DNA of 48,226 bases from Synergistaceae bacterium (GCA_031272145.1 JAISUL010000059.1:1-48226), one strand, 5' to 3'; counted from the first letter of the stretch, positions 5,266-14,400 are shown. Notes: generated from the letters alone by a model not told the origin. Translations and numbers: made by a program.

Positions 5266-7788
5266 CTACCCCCTGATGATGTTGATCGCTTCGCGCATCT
5301 CGCCTTCGTCAATTGGCGCAATACGTATGGCGAAAAGCTGCCCGATTATCGACCGCAACTCGTCTATGTCGCCTGACCGCATGCACTGCGCGCCCAACTG
5401 GGCAAGCTCGTTGAAGCGCGCCTTGTTCGTGTACATGGCCGACGAGCGGATCAGATACTTGAACTGCGACACGGCAAACCAGTCCTGACGGGCCAGTATC
5501 TCAAAGCTCTTCTTCTTGAGGGCGTCAAGGTGGTCATCGAAATCCCCGTCGTTTCTGTCGATGGAGCGCTGGGCTGCTTTTGTCAGGCGCTCGATCGACG
5601 ACGTCTCCGACGGACGCGCATGCTCGCGAAGGTGGCTGTCGAAAAATCCAACGGCGTCGTCAAGCTCCACCTGCCGGATTTCCTTTCGGTGCGCTTCGCC
5701 AACGCGGGCCAAAAGTTTCCTAGCCGCCTGTATCTCGTCGTTGGCCTTCTGCCTGTCCTCGGTAGTGGACTCGTCATCAAGCGACATGGCCATGTTCAGC
5801 TTTTGCCGCGCCTTCTCCAAATCCGGGTCGTCAACGACTTCGCTCAATTTATCCAGGCGGTGCATGAGAACCTCCGCCTCGTCAGCGATCACCTGCGACA
5901 TGCTCTCGTCGCTGTAATCGATCGCTGCACCCTCTCCCTTTCCATCGTAAAAGTTTCTGCTGGAATGGAACGTCTCGCCTATGCTCGGCACTGATACCGC
6001 GACGTGAATGTCGCCGCCATCACGGAAGTCGAACTCGCACTCCATTTCGGCGCCAGCCGCGATTACGCCGTCATCGAAGTCAGAGCCGGAGACATTGAAG
6101 ACGCCAATGAAGCGGTTGTCGTGCACGGGGTTCTCGATCTCGCCCTGCCACAGCCTGAACTTCAGCGAGTCGGCGCTGCCGGCCTTAATCGTCTCTCCGG
6201 CGACGACTGTAACCGTTACTTTCTTGGGAAGCGAATCTCCATCACGAAGCAAATGCTGAAGTACCGGACGTCCGCCTAGTTTTTCGAGCACCTCCAGCGC
6301 AACCGGGTGCGACGCCGGAATCGCGTCGATAGTGGCAGCGGTTCTGGTTATAACGATCCTGTCCGCGCTGAACACTATGGGCGCGCCGAATGAATCGAAC
6401 ACCAAAACCTTGAAAGTGTTGTCGCCCATCTTGCTGAGACTCAGCGTGACGACTGTCCCGTTTGCGAGCGGAAGCCGCCCGGACGACCAGCCAGTGTCGA
6501 AACTGTCAATTTGGAACTCGAACCCCGCTGTGTCTTGGCCAGCCAGTTTCGCCGTGACTTTCGCTTTGTCGTTAGGGGTTCGAGCAATGTAGTCGAAGGA
6601 TATGGACAGTTTATCAAGTGAAACCCGTCCCTTGGCGCTTTTGCGCGTCCGGCTTTCGGCGCTCCAGTCTATGGCCTCGGCGAACACGCAGGCACCCTCG
6701 GCTACAGCCGTCATAGGGTTGACGTCCAAGCCTCCCTCCAGACCGAGCTCAAACAGTACCCTATCCCGCAGCGGCTTGTAGTTCGTAGGCCCTCCGACGA
6801 AAACGAGACGCCTGATGTCGTTCGGCGTCATACCTGCCTTCCCGATGGTCTCGCGCGCGGCGTCGATGGACTCGGAGACCTTGTCGGCTATGAGCTTGTC
6901 GTATACGGCGCGGGTCAGCGGCACTTCCAGATAAATGTCGTTGCCAGCCAAATCTCGTACCCTCGTCTCCGCCTCCGATAGGACAATGGTCACATCTTCC
7001 CGCGTTGAGAGCTCGATCTTCGCGCGTTCGGTGGCCCATACCGCTACGCTGGCAAGCGTCTTGAAGGCGGGGTTGACTCTCACGTCGTCGGGCAAGCTGA
7101 AGTTCTCCTTGAGCCATGGGAACACCACGCTGTCAACCAAAGCGCGGTCGAAATCGCGTCCGCCGCACATGGCTACACCCCCGTGAGCCAAGAGGTTCAC
7201 GTGTCCTCCTATGTTTTCGGCTATGGCTGCGTCGAACGTGCCGCCGCCCATGTCGTATATAAGGAATACGCCGTCGGCACCGCGCTCGGGTAGTTTACTC
7301 CACGCTCGCACAACGGCCATAACCGCCGCGACTGGCTCCTGCATCAGCGCAACCTTGCCTATGCCGGCCATCTCCGCAGCCTGGATCGTGGCGTCCTTTT
7401 GCATCTGGTTGAACGCCGCCGGAACTGTGATGACAGTGCCGGTTTCCGGAGCGTTTCTGATCTCCTCCGGCAGGTAGCCGAACAAAGCCTTCAGCACCTC
7501 TGCCGAGCACTCTTCCGGCGTCTTCGTGAGGTTCACGGCGGGCATTTTCATCGGCGTGCCGGTTCCCATAAAGCGCTTGAACAGCATGGCCGAGTTGTCC
7601 GGATAGAACGGCGCCATATCGTACGCGCGTTTGCCGACGTATTTGCCGCCGCGCTTGTCCCAGTAAATGGCCGAGGGAGTGACGTCGTTCTGCTCCGGGC
7701 TTTTCCAGACGCGCGGCTCTGACGCGCCGTCGTAAGACGATATGGCGCTGTTCGTTGTTCCGAGGTCTATGCCTATGAAGTGTTTCAT
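5266..7788 (-). CDS. Non-canonical Hsp70 (DnaK-like) chaperone, 840 aa
   Basis: The ATPase domain covers residues 1 to about 385: phosphate-1 GIDLGTTNSA (6-15), phosphate-2 YDMGGGTFDAA and adenosine motif VFVGGPTNYKPLRDRV. Unlike DnaK (about 640 aa) it has an extra beta-rich stretch of about 110 residues (near 395-505) before a segment resembling the substrate-binding beta domain (LRDGDSLPKKVTVTV ... LWQGE ... DNRFIGVFNVSG), followed by a long charged helical lid. There is no EEVD- or DnaK-type tail. The start codon overlaps the stop of the GrpE-like gene (ATGA). With J-like, GrpE-like and AAA+ neighbours it is probably a specialised foldase rather than the housekeeping DnaK. Confidence 0.9.
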   Translation of the reverse strand: MKHFIGIDLGTTNSAISSYDGASEPRVWKSPEQNDVTPSAIYWDKRGGKYVGKRAYDMAPFYPDNSAMLFKRFMGTGTPMKMPAVNLTKTPEECSAEVLKALFGYLPEEIRNAPETGTVITVPAAFNQMQKDATIQAAEMAGIGKVALMQEPVAAVMAVVRAWSKLPERGADGVFLIYDMGGGTFDAAIAENIGGHVNLLAHGGVAMCGGRDFDRALVDSVVFPWLKENFSLPDDVRVNPAFKTLASVAVWATERAKIELSTREDVTIVLSEAETRVRDLAGNDIYLEVPLTRAVYDKLIADKVSESIDAARETIGKAGMTPNDIRRLVFVGGPTNYKPLRDRVLFELGLEGGLDVNPMTAVAEGACVFAEAIDWSAESRTRKSAKGRVSLDKLSISFDYIARTPNDKAKVTAKLAGQDTAGFEFQIDSFDTGWSSGRLPLANGTVVTLSLSKMGDNTFKVLVFDSFGAPIVFSADRIVITRTAATIDAIPASHPVALEVLEKLGGRPVLQHLLRDGDSLPKKVTVTVVAGETIKAGSADSLKFRLWQGEIENPVHDNRFIGVFNVSGSDFDDGVIAAGAEMECEFDFRDGGDIHVAVSVPSIGETFHSSRNFYDGKGEGAAIDYSDESMSQVIADEAEVLMHRLDKLSEVVDDPDLEKARQKLNMAMSLDDESTTEDRQKANDEIQAARKLLARVGEAHRKEIRQVELDDAVGFFDSHLREHARPSETSSIERLTKAAQRSIDRNDGDFDDHLDALKKKSFEILARQDWFAVSQFKYLIRSSAMYTNKARFNELAQLGAQCMRSGDIDELRSIIGQLFAIRIAPIDEGEMREAINIIRG

Positions 7789-8285
7789 CTACTACTCGCC
7801 CTCCTAAGGGTAACCGTTCCCATCCTGAACAGGCCGTTTTCGCCCATAATGACCGGTTCCAACATCTGCTCGACCACCAGGGAAGGCTCGTCTTCACGGG
7901 CGAAATCTTCAAGGTTCAAAGGCGTTGCGGCCATACCAGGCTCGAAGGGCTGTCCCTCGAGATCGACGAGCCGCAGCCCGGCGCAATTAAGCGCCTCGTC
8001 GATTTTTTCGCCGAAGCGGCGGAGCTGGTTCGCGCACCGCTTCCCATCGGCCTCGCTAAGCTTAGTCAAGACGCGATCGAAGGCTTTGCGGAAGCGCCAA
8101 GCCTCTACGGCCACACTCGCCAGCGATCCAAGCACGTCTCGACCGCCTGACCTGCCATGCCCTCTGGGGCGCAGCGGCAGAGTTATGTACCTCTTACGCC
8201 TCAGGAACGGAAGGCGCGAGAGCTCCCGCGACAGACCACGCCGGAAGCGCCTCCACTCAGCTTTGATGCTAGGCAAAACGTTCAT
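7785..8285 (-). CDS. GrpE-like putative nucleotide-exchange factor
   Basis: About 166 aa from the ATG at 8285, which has GGAG 9 nt upstream; ATG 8300 is an alternative that would overlap the preceding gene. The N-terminal half is basic and helical (AVEAWRFRKAFDRVLTKLSE). The C-terminal half has the shape of the GrpE beta-domain: LEGQPFEPGMAATPLN, then VVEQMLEPVIMGENGLFRMGTVTL, comparable to the GrpE pattern G.pFDP..HeA ... VlqkGY...gRvlRpa.V.V. Similarity is remote and judged by eye. Its position directly before and overlapping the Hsp70 gene supports the call. Otherwise it is an unknown partner protein. Confidence 0.6.
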   Translation of the reverse strand: MNVLPSIKAEWRRFRRGLSRELSRLPFLRRKRYITLPLRPRGHGRSGGRDVLGSLASVAVEAWRFRKAFDRVLTKLSEADGKRCANQLRRFGEKIDEALNCAGLRLVDLEGQPFEPGMAATPLNLEDFAREDEPSLVVEQMLEPVIMGENGLFRMGTVTLRRASSR

Positions 8286-8290
8286 GGACA

Positions 8291-8896
8291 TCATCTCCAT
8301 TGCATAGCTTCACGAACTGCGGCAGCCTCGAACTCGGCGCGCCTAAGCTCGACGTCGCGTTTGGCCGCGTTCATATCACGCTCGTAGTAGCGGAAACTTC
8401 CCGCACGAACATTGAAGTCATCGACCATTCTATTGAATTTGGATATAGCCGAGTTTGAGGTGACAACCCCCCTCATGGCATTGATGCGTATCTCCTCCCG
8501 AAGAACCCACCGAATCTGAGACAGCGTCAGCAGGTTGTCCTTGCCCACCGGCGGCTTATCGTACTCGAACATTTCGTTGGGTACTTTGAAGTCGGGATCG
8601 GGGAGCGCTTTGTCGAGAGCGTCGCGGAACGATGTGGTGACTTGCGGGCTATATGACGGTGCCGGGGATGCCGTTTGGGGTCCATGGGGAACGTCCTGCC
8701 GTGTGGCTTCTCCGAAAAATAAGACCACCATGGAGATGATAACGAGAATGAACATGGCTCTGCCGATCCACTGTTGTTTCGGGACACGGTTCTGTGGCGT
8801 TGGCGGCACCGGTGCGGCAGGGGACGGCGGTTTTTTCTCGGGCGTGACGACAAAATCAACGTCCGACGCCATGTCGGCGAGACCAGCGAATCCCAT
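8291..8896 (-). CDS. Single-pass membrane protein heading the chaperone module
   Basis: 201 aa from ATG 8896. Order: acidic N-terminus, a Pro-rich linker (KKPPSPAAPVPPTPQ), one membrane segment (AMFILVIISMVVLFFG, about residues 48-63), a Pro/Ser linker and a helical charged C-terminal domain (residues 90-201). No family was recognised. It may anchor the module at the inner membrane, and its stop overlaps the region of the next start. A good SD (GGAGG, 8935-8939) lies 38 nt upstream and 8 nt before an in-frame ATA (8924-8926), so translation might start ten codons earlier at a non-standard codon. Confidence 0.65.
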   Translation of the reverse strand: MGFAGLADMASDVDFVVTPEKKPPSPAAPVPPTPQNRVPKQQWIGRAMFILVIISMVVLFFGEATRQDVPHGPQTASPAPSYSPQVTTSFRDALDKALPDPDFKVPNEMFEYDKPPVGKDNLLTLSQIRWVLREEIRINAMRGVVTSNSAISKFNRMVDDFNVRAGSFRYYERDMNAAKRDVELRRAEFEAAAVREAMQWR

Positions 8897-8979
8897 TCTC
8901 GTGCGTGCCTCAGTGCCCTTGCTTATGACACTATCCTCCAGTCCTGCGGAATAACGGGGGAAGAAAATGGCTCGGGCGA

Positions 8980-9019
8980 AGCTCTCTGGATGCCCTCTGA
9001 GCTCCCTGGATGCCCTATT
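8980..9019. repeat. Tandem 20-bp direct repeat upstream of the chaperone module
   Basis: Two consecutive units, AGCTCTCTGGATGCCCTCTG and AGCTCCCTGGATGCCCTATT (8980-8999, 9000-9019), lie between tRNA-Val and the first module gene, where the module promoter should be. It could be an operator or a simple duplication; no clear -10/-35 was seen. Confidence 0.6.
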
Positions 9020-9023
9020 TCAG

Positions 9024-9098
9024 TGGTGGGTGGTAGAGGAATCGAACCTCTGACCTCTTCCGCGTCAAGGAAGCATTCTGCCTCTGAACTAACCACCC
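9024..9098 (-). tRNA. tRNA-Val (anticodon GAC), CCA encoded
   Basis: Acceptor GGGTGGT/ACCACCC, D-arm GTTC...GAAT, anticodon stem CTTCC/GGAAG with loop TTGACGC giving GAC (Val), T-arm AGAGG-TTCGATT-CCTCT, discriminator A and encoded CCA at 9024-9026. All arms pair. A consensus promoter ends about 8 bp before its 5' end. Confidence 0.95.
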
Positions 9099-9105
9099 CA
9101 CGTAT

Positions 9106-9134
9106 ATCCTAGCATGCCCAAACCTCTTTGTCAA
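9106..9134 (-). promoter_or_regulatory. Promoter of tRNA-Val
   Basis: Minus strand TTGACA (9129-9134), 17-nt spacer, TAGGAT (9106-9111). The predicted start falls at the tRNA 5' end. Confidence 0.8.
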
Positions 9135-9157
9135 TACTCACGCGGCGGCATTTACAT

Positions 9158-10114
9158 TTATGATTTCTCCAGCGCCCTCCTCCACGCCTCCGCCTTCTCG
9201 GCAGGCCACTTGCCCGCGAAGTCCATGCGCGCCGCGCCGACGTCCCGCTCTATCTGGCGCTTCAGGGCTTCGGGGCCGTCGAAGCGCGTCTGGCCGCGCA
9301 GGCGCGACAGCAGGAAGACCGTCAGGGTCGTGCCGTAGAGGTCGCCGCTGAAGTCCAGCAGGAAGGCCTCCGCCCTCACCTCAGCGCCGGCGAACGTCGG
9401 GTTGCGGCCGACCGAAAGGGCACCGGCCACCCACCCCGTACACCCAGTACACTCGCTCGACACCGCGGCGGCGGCGGAGTAGACTCCCTCCGCGGGGAGC
9501 AGCTTGGCGTCGTGCCCGCCCGGCCTCAGGCCGCCCGGCCTCACGTTCAGGTTCGCCGTGGGGAAGCCCAGCGACCTGCCGCGCTCGTCGCCGTGAACCA
9601 CCTCCGCGCTTATAAAGTACGGGTACCCTAGCAGCGCCGCCGCGTCCTCGCACCGCCCGGCGCTCACGCAGCCCCTTATGGCAGTGCTGGAGATCTTTTC
9701 CTCTTCGTCCCCGGCCACCAGGTCGCACACCTCGCAGGGCAGGGCGCTGGCCCGGCAGAAGGCCTCCATCAGGGCGGCGTCACCGGTGCGGCCAAAGCCG
9801 AAGCGGAAGTCACGGCCTATTACCACTCCGTCTATCTCTGCGTGTGAGCGCAAAAACGCCCAGAACTCGGAGGGCGAAAGCCGTGCCATGGCGTCGTCGA
9901 AACGAAGCAGCACGGTTCGCGGCACGCCCAAGGCCGCGCGTATCGTCCGCGACTCCTGCGCGGTGAACAGCACCGCGTCCATCGTGCCAAGGAACACGCC
10001 GGGGTGCGGGTCGAACGTCACTATGCCCCAGTCGTCCGAGAGGGAGGCGGCGCGCCTCAAGAGCACAGCGTGCCCCCTGTGGATTCCGTCGAACGCCCCC
10101 AAGACGGCGATCAT
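9158..10114 (-). CDS. ribF: Bifunctional riboflavin kinase / FAD synthetase
   Basis: 318 aa, normal length. It phosphorylates riboflavin to FMN and adenylylates FMN to FAD in the cytosol. The N-terminal nucleotidyltransferase has GAFDGIHRGH (residues 6-15), DFRFGFGRTGD and ISSTAIR. The C-terminal kinase has GRSLGFPTANL near residues 178-189. Its ATG overlaps the truB stop (ATGA), as is common for truB-ribF pairs. It is the last gene of the rimP-nusA-infB operon, 60 bp from the tRNA. Confidence 0.95.
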   Translation of the reverse strand: MIAVLGAFDGIHRGHAVLLRRAASLSDDWGIVTFDPHPGVFLGTMDAVLFTAQESRTIRAALGVPRTVLLRFDDAMARLSPSEFWAFLRSHAEIDGVVIGRDFRFGFGRTGDAALMEAFCRASALPCEVCDLVAGDEEEKISSTAIRGCVSAGRCEDAAALLGYPYFISAEVVHGDERGRSLGFPTANLNVRPGGLRPGGHDAKLLPAEGVYSAAAAVSSECTGCTGWVAGALSVGRNPTFAGAEVRAEAFLLDFSGDLYGTTLTVFLLSRLRGQTRFDGPEALKRQIERDVGAARMDFAGKWPAEKAEAWRRALEKS

Positions 10115-11016
10115 GTGGCTATCTCTATGTTCGCGGCGGGCCTTATGAAAAGCCTGCCGTCCCCGTCGCCCGCGCTGCCGTCCCCGCGGAAAACCTCGGC
10201 GAACCCGAACAGCCTGGCGCCGTCAATGCACAGCCCGTGCCGGAGCTCCATCGAACCAGGGACGTACCGCCCCGCCCCTCGGAGCGGAACGCTCATCCCG
10301 CCGATGAGCCGCCTCTCGGTCTCCTCGGTCGGGGTTAGCCGCTGGAACATCTCCCCCGCCTCGCGCGTCGGCTTTACTAATCCGGCATCGGAGACGCTGA
10401 AGCGCCCGACCGAGAGGCGGCGCAGCGACTCCACGTGGGCGCCGCAGCCGAGAATGACTCCGATGTCGCGGGCTATCGCCCTGATATAGGTGCCCTTGCC
10501 GCAGGTCACCGAGATGCGCACGCGGCCGTCGGCGATCAAGCCGCGCCTGACTATGGAGTACACGCAGACCGGACGCGGATTTATGGCCGGAACTTTATCT
10601 GCCGCGGCGCGCGCTATCTTGTGAAGTGGTACGCCGCCCAGCTTGAGCGCGGATATTTCGGGAGGGGTCTGGTCTCGGACGCCCAAGAACGAGAACAGGA
10701 CGCGGTCAAAGACGGCCTCGGTTACGCGTCCAGCGTCTCCCTCAAAGACCGTCTCGCCGGACGCGTCGCACGTGTCGGTGGAGCGCCCAAGCCTCACCTC
10801 CGCCTCGTAGACCTTGGGGAGCTTCATTATATAATCCGAAAGCCGCGTCGCTGTCCCGGCCAAAATTATCAGGAGTCCCGACGCAGTGGAGTCGAGCGTC
10901 CCGGCGTGGCCGACGCGGATCTTTTTTCCCCCGTTTTCGGCGCACAAACGGCGCTTGGCCTCGGCGACGGCCTCGGAGCTTCGGACGCCGACGGGCTTGT
11001 CGGTCAGGATGATCAA
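10111..11016 (-). CDS. truB: tRNA pseudouridine-55 synthase
   Basis: 301 aa. It makes pseudouridine at position 55 of the tRNA T-loop. The catalytic motif GHAGTLDSTASG carries Asp42, followed by GTYIRAIARDIG and a short C-terminal PUA-like part. I chose TTG at 11016 (AGGGGCGG upstream; TTGA overlaps the nrnA stop). The same frame stays open to 11409, but that portion is the antisense-free shadow of nrnA and has no TruB similarity. Confidence 0.93.
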   Translation of the reverse strand: MIILTDKPVGVRSSEAVAEAKRRLCAENGGKKIRVGHAGTLDSTASGLLIILAGTATRLSDYIMKLPKVYEAEVRLGRSTDTCDASGETVFEGDAGRVTEAVFDRVLFSFLGVRDQTPPEISALKLGGVPLHKIARAAADKVPAINPRPVCVYSIVRRGLIADGRVRISVTCGKGTYIRAIARDIGVILGCGAHVESLRRLSVGRFSVSDAGLVKPTREAGEMFQRLTPTEETERRLIGGMSVPLRGAGRYVPGSMELRHGLCIDGARLFGFAEVFRGDGSAGDGDGRLFIRPAANIEIAT

Positions 11017-12062
11017 AGCCGCCCCTGCTCCGTCCACTCGGCGTAGAGCCTGTCCACCGTCTCGCGGACGGTGCGAATGGCGTCCTCCATCGGCATGTGC
11101 ATCAGGGTGCCGGACGCGCAGGGGTGGCCGCCTCCGCCGAGCTCGCGCGCAACGGGGGCGCAGGGGAACGAGCCGCTGCGCGAGCGCAGGCTGACCCTGA
11201 TCTCGTGGCCGCCGTTGTCTGGGCTGCCGTCTCCGCCCTCGGAGAGCAGGACGGCGAACGTGACGCCGCGTATCATTAGCAGCTGGTTGACCAGCGAATC
11301 GGTGTCGTGCGCCTCTGCGCCCCTCTCCTTGAAGTCCTCCCGCGTCAGCCACGACATGGCGAATGGGGCGGTGCGGCCATCGCCGCAGGGCATAGTGCTG
11401 CTTCCCCACGTAACGACGCGCGACATGGCGGCGCCCCAGAGCCTCGTCCCGGCCAGGGTGCGGTTCTGCTTGAGCGCCGCGTCTATCTCGGCAGGCTTGG
11501 CCCCTTTTTCTATCAGGTCGGCGGCGGCCAGGTGGGTCGTAACGCCGGTGTTCGAGAACGCGAAGCCGCCCGTGTCCGCCGTGATGCCGGTGTAGAGGCT
11601 TCGGGCCGCCTCGGGCGTCAGCAGCTCAGGCGACGCAGACAGGACGCGCCAAACTATCTCCGACGTGGACGACGCCGACGGCACGACGCAGTTCATGGTT
11701 CCGTAAAGGGTGTTGTCCTCGTGATGGTCGATGTTCAAGGCGAACGCGCCTCCCTCTGCCGGAGGGAAGCCGACCACGCTGCGGCGCTCGTTTGCGCAGT
11801 CGACGAAGACGCAAAGGCCGTCAAGAAAGCTGTACTCCTTGACGGTCTCGTAGGCGCCCGTGTGCGACAGGAACAGATAGGCCGGAGGCAGGCTGTCCGG
11901 CCCGATCCAGCGCGGCTTCCTGCCAGACTTCACCCCAGCCTCAAACAGCGCGGACGCCGCTCCTATGGTGTCTCCGTCCGGCTTCATGTGGGAGAGGAGC
12001 GTCCACGACGGGAACCGCATCAGGGTTTCGAGCACGCGGCTGCAAATATCACTGTCGTTCAA
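11013..12062 (-). CDS. nrnA: DHH/DHHA1 phosphoesterase, NrnA-type nano-RNase / pAp phosphatase
   Basis: 349 aa. The family degrades very short RNAs (or pAp) 5'-3' with Mn2+. Metal motifs: HMKPDGD (25-31), VDCAN, the DHH motif in NIDHHEDN, and the C-terminal DHHA1 glycine-rich GGGGHPCASG near residue 308. It sits between rbfA and truB, where nrnA lies in many Firmicutes and Synergistota, and overlaps both neighbours. Choice between nanoRNase and pAp activity cannot be made from sequence. Confidence 0.9.
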   Translation of the reverse strand: MNDSDICSRVLETLMRFPSWTLLSHMKPDGDTIGAASALFEAGVKSGRKPRWIGPDSLPPAYLFLSHTGAYETVKEYSFLDGLCVFVDCANERRSVVGFPPAEGGAFALNIDHHEDNTLYGTMNCVVPSASSTSEIVWRVLSASPELLTPEAARSLYTGITADTGGFAFSNTGVTTHLAAADLIEKGAKPAEIDAALKQNRTLAGTRLWGAAMSRVVTWGSSTMPCGDGRTAPFAMSWLTREDFKERGAEAHDTDSLVNQLLMIRGVTFAVLLSEGGDGSPDNGGHEIRVSLRSRSGSFPCAPVARELGGGGHPCASGTLMHMPMEDAIRTVRETVDRLYAEWTEQGRL

Positions 12063-12402
12063 TCCGAGCCTCCGCCTGAAGTTTGTCCAGAATGCCGTCT
12101 ATGCGCTCGCCGTAGTCGATCGAGGCGTCTATCACGAAGTCGAGGGCCGGGACTCGGCGAAGCGTCAGGACTTGCCCGAGCATCGTGCGCATCGCGCCCT
12201 TTATCGCGCGGAGCGCCTCCAGCACCGGGTCGCGGAGGCTGCGGTCGAGTGTCGTGAAGTACACGCGGGCGGTCTCAAGGTCGCGCGAGCAGTTGACGCC
12301 GGTGATTATCGCGTTTTTCGCGACGTTGTTCTTGATCCGCCGTTCAAGCAGCAGCGAGATCTCGCGCTGGAGCTGTCTGTCGATCTTCGCCATGCGATAC
12401 AT
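12049..12402 (-). CDS. rbfA: 30S ribosome-binding factor A
   Basis: 117 aa, single type II KH-like domain. It binds 16S rRNA helix 1 during 30S maturation and cold adaptation. Recognised by MAKIDRQLQREISLLLERRIKN, DLETARVYFT and VPALDFVIDASIDYGERID. It overlaps nrnA by 14 bp and follows infB by 6 bp, the usual order. Confidence 0.93.
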   Translation of the reverse strand: MYRMAKIDRQLQREISLLLERRIKNNVAKNAIITGVNCSRDLETARVYFTTLDRSLRDPVLEALRAIKGAMRTMLGQVLTLRRVPALDFVIDASIDYGERIDGILDKLQAEARIERQ

Positions 12403-12408
12403 AGCGCA

Positions 12409-14400
12409 TCACCCCAGAGTTCTTTTTTCCTCTACGACCTCGTAGGCCTCCAGCACGTCGCCCGTTTCAAAGTCCTGAAAGCCGGCCAGAGCTATTCCGC
12501 AGTCGAAGCCGGCCTTGACCTCGCGGGCCTCGTCCTTGAAGTGCTTCAGGGTCGCTACCCCGCCGTCCCACTTGACTACCCCGTCGCGAACCACGCGCAC
12601 CTTGGAGTCGCGCCTCACGGCACCCTGAGTCACGTGGCAGCCAGCTATGTTCCCGACCTTCGGCACGCGGAAAATCTCGCGCACCTCTGCCTCGCCGACG
12701 GAGCGCTCCTTCAGGTTCGGCGCAAGGAGGCCCTCCATAGCCGAGCGCACGTCGTTTATGACGTCGTAGATTATGTTGTACAGGCGTATCTCTATCCCCT
12801 CGGCCTCGGCGATCTTTTTCGCGTTGGCGTCGGGGCGCACGTTGAAGCCGAGTATGACCGCGCCCGACGCGGAGGCGAGGGTGACGTCGGACTCCGCTAT
12901 GCGCCCTGCCCCTCTGTGGATTATCGACACCCCGACCTCGTCCGTGGCTATCTTCTCCAGGGAGGAGCAGAGGGCCTCGACCGAGCCCTGGACGTCGCAC
13001 TTGACCAGAAGGTTGAGCTCCGGCTTCTGCCCAGCCTGCATCTTGGAGTAGAGGTCTTCGAGCGAGGCCTTGCGGACGGGCGCGTCGCGCGTCTGCTTGA
13101 GGGGCACTGCGGACATGGCGTCCCTGGCTGCCCGCTCGGACGGCGCTACTTTGAACGTCTCGCCTGGCTTCGGGACGTCGCTCAGGCCCAGTATCTCGAC
13201 GGCGGAGCTTGGGCCTGCCTCGGAGACGTTATTGCCCGTCGTGTCGAGCATGGCCCGCACCTTGCCCCATGACGTGCCGAAAAGTATTATGTCGCCGCGC
13301 CTGAGTGTGCCGTCGCGCACTATGACCGTCGCGACAGGGCCCTTGCCCTTGTCCAGCTCCGCCTCTATGACGACGCCGGAGGGGGAGGCGTTGGCGTTGC
13401 CCGTGAGCTCCTGCATCTCGGCCACGAGCAGCACCATCTCGAGCAGCTTGTCTATGCCCTCGCCGGACTTGGCCGAGATGTCCACCATGATGACGTCCCC
13501 GCCCCACTCCTCAGGCACGAGGCCTATGTCGGCCAGCTGCCTGCGCACGCGCTCGGGCTGGGCGCCTGGCTTGTCCACCTTGTTCACCGCGACGACTATG
13601 GGGGCCTTCGCGGCCCTCACGTGGTCTATGGCCTCGCGCGTCTGGGGCATGACTCCGTCGTCCGCTGCCACGACCAGAATGACTATGTCGGTGACCTCCG
13701 CGCCCCTGGCCCTCATGGCAGTGAACGCCTCGTGCCCCGGCGTGTCCAAAAACACTATCGCCCCGCCGCTCCGCTCCACGGTGTAGGCGCCTATGTGCTG
13801 CGTGATCCCGCCTGCCTCGCGTGCCGTGACGTTGGTGTGGCGTATGGTGTCGAGAAGGGTGGTCTTGCCGTGGTCGACGTGCCCCATAACGGTCACGATG
13901 GGAGGGCGCGGCGCAAGGAGCGGCGGTTTTTCTCCGCCTGCCTTGGGCTTGTGCCCCTTATGCCCCTTCACCCCTGGCTGGACGGCGGCCTTCGGGACAA
14001 ACGCGAACTCGACGCCGAAGGCTCGGCTCAGGATCGCCACGGCTTTGTCGTTCAGCGCAGAGCCAGCCGCGAGCATGACGCCGCCGGACATCAGCGCCTT
14101 GACGACCTCGGCGTTCGATACACCGAGCTTCTCGGCGGCTGACCTCACGGCGGCGCCCTCCTCCAATTCGATTTTTTTCTTCTTGGATGGGCGCGGCTCC
14201 GGCGGCTCGGCGGGGCTGTCTTCCTTGCCTTGCGCTTCGTCTGGCCGCACGGCCTTCTCGACCATGCGCGCCACGTCGTCGTTGATGGCGGTCAGAGGAT
14301 TATTGGTTTTGATATTCGCGATCTCCTCCAGCATCTTCATAACGTCCTTGTTGCTCTTGCCAAGCATTCTGGCAATTTCGTACACTCTAAGTTTGCTCAA
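12409..14400 (-). CDS. infB: Translation initiation factor IF-2
   Basis: 663 aa from TTG 14400 (GGGAG upstream), protein start [14 protein letters not shown], an IF2-N module. The frame is open to 14463, but those residues read through the preceding gene. The GTPase has [11 protein letters not shown] near residue 171, DTPGHEAF near 217 and NKVD near 271; domains II-IV follow ([32 protein letters not shown]). The N-terminal region is short compared with enterobacterial IF-2. It delivers fMet-tRNA to the 30S subunit. It overlaps the YlxR/L7Ae gene by 14 bp, suggesting coupled translation. Confidence 0.95.
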   Translation of the reverse strand: MSKLRVYEIARMLGKSNKDVMKMLEEIANIKTNNPLTAINDDVARMVEKAVRPDEAQGKEDSPAEPPEPRPSKKKKIELEEGAAVRSAAEKLGVSNAEVVKALMSGGVMLAAGSALNDKAVAILSRAFGVEFAFVPKAAVQPGVKGHKGHKPKAGGEKPPLLAPRPPIVTVMGHVDHGKTTLLDTIRHTNVTAREAGGITQHIGAYTVERSGGAIVFLDTPGHEAFTAMRARGAEVTDIVILVVAADDGVMPQTREAIDHVRAAKAPIVVAVNKVDKPGAQPERVRRQLADIGLVPEEWGGDVIMVDISAKSGEGIDKLLEMVLLVAEMQELTGNANASPSGVVIEAELDKGKGPVATVIVRDGTLRRGDIILFGTSWGKVRAMLDTTGNNVSEAGPSSAVEILGLSDVPKPGETFKVAPSERAARDAMSAVPLKQTRDAPVRKASLEDLYSKMQAGQKPELNLLVKCDVQGSVEALCSSLEKIATDEVGVSIIHRGAGRIAESDVTLASASGAVILGFNVRPDANAKKIAEAEGIEIRLYNIIYDVINDVRSAMEGLLAPNLKERSVGEAEVREIFRVPKVGNIAGCHVTQGAVRRDSKVRVVRDGVVKWDGGVATLKHFKDEAREVKAGFDCGIALAGFQDFETGDVLEAYEVVEEKRTLG

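Noticed and set aside
11017-11409. N-terminal extension of TruB
   Set aside because: The added residues read nrnA in another frame and have no TruB similarity; the TTG at 11016 has a proper ribosome site.
11307-14142. Long plus-strand open frames opposite nrnA, rbfA and infB (up to 435 codons)
   Set aside because: They are antisense to clear core genes, low in complexity (Arg/Ala/Gly/His-rich) and lack ribosome sites; they arise from high GC content.
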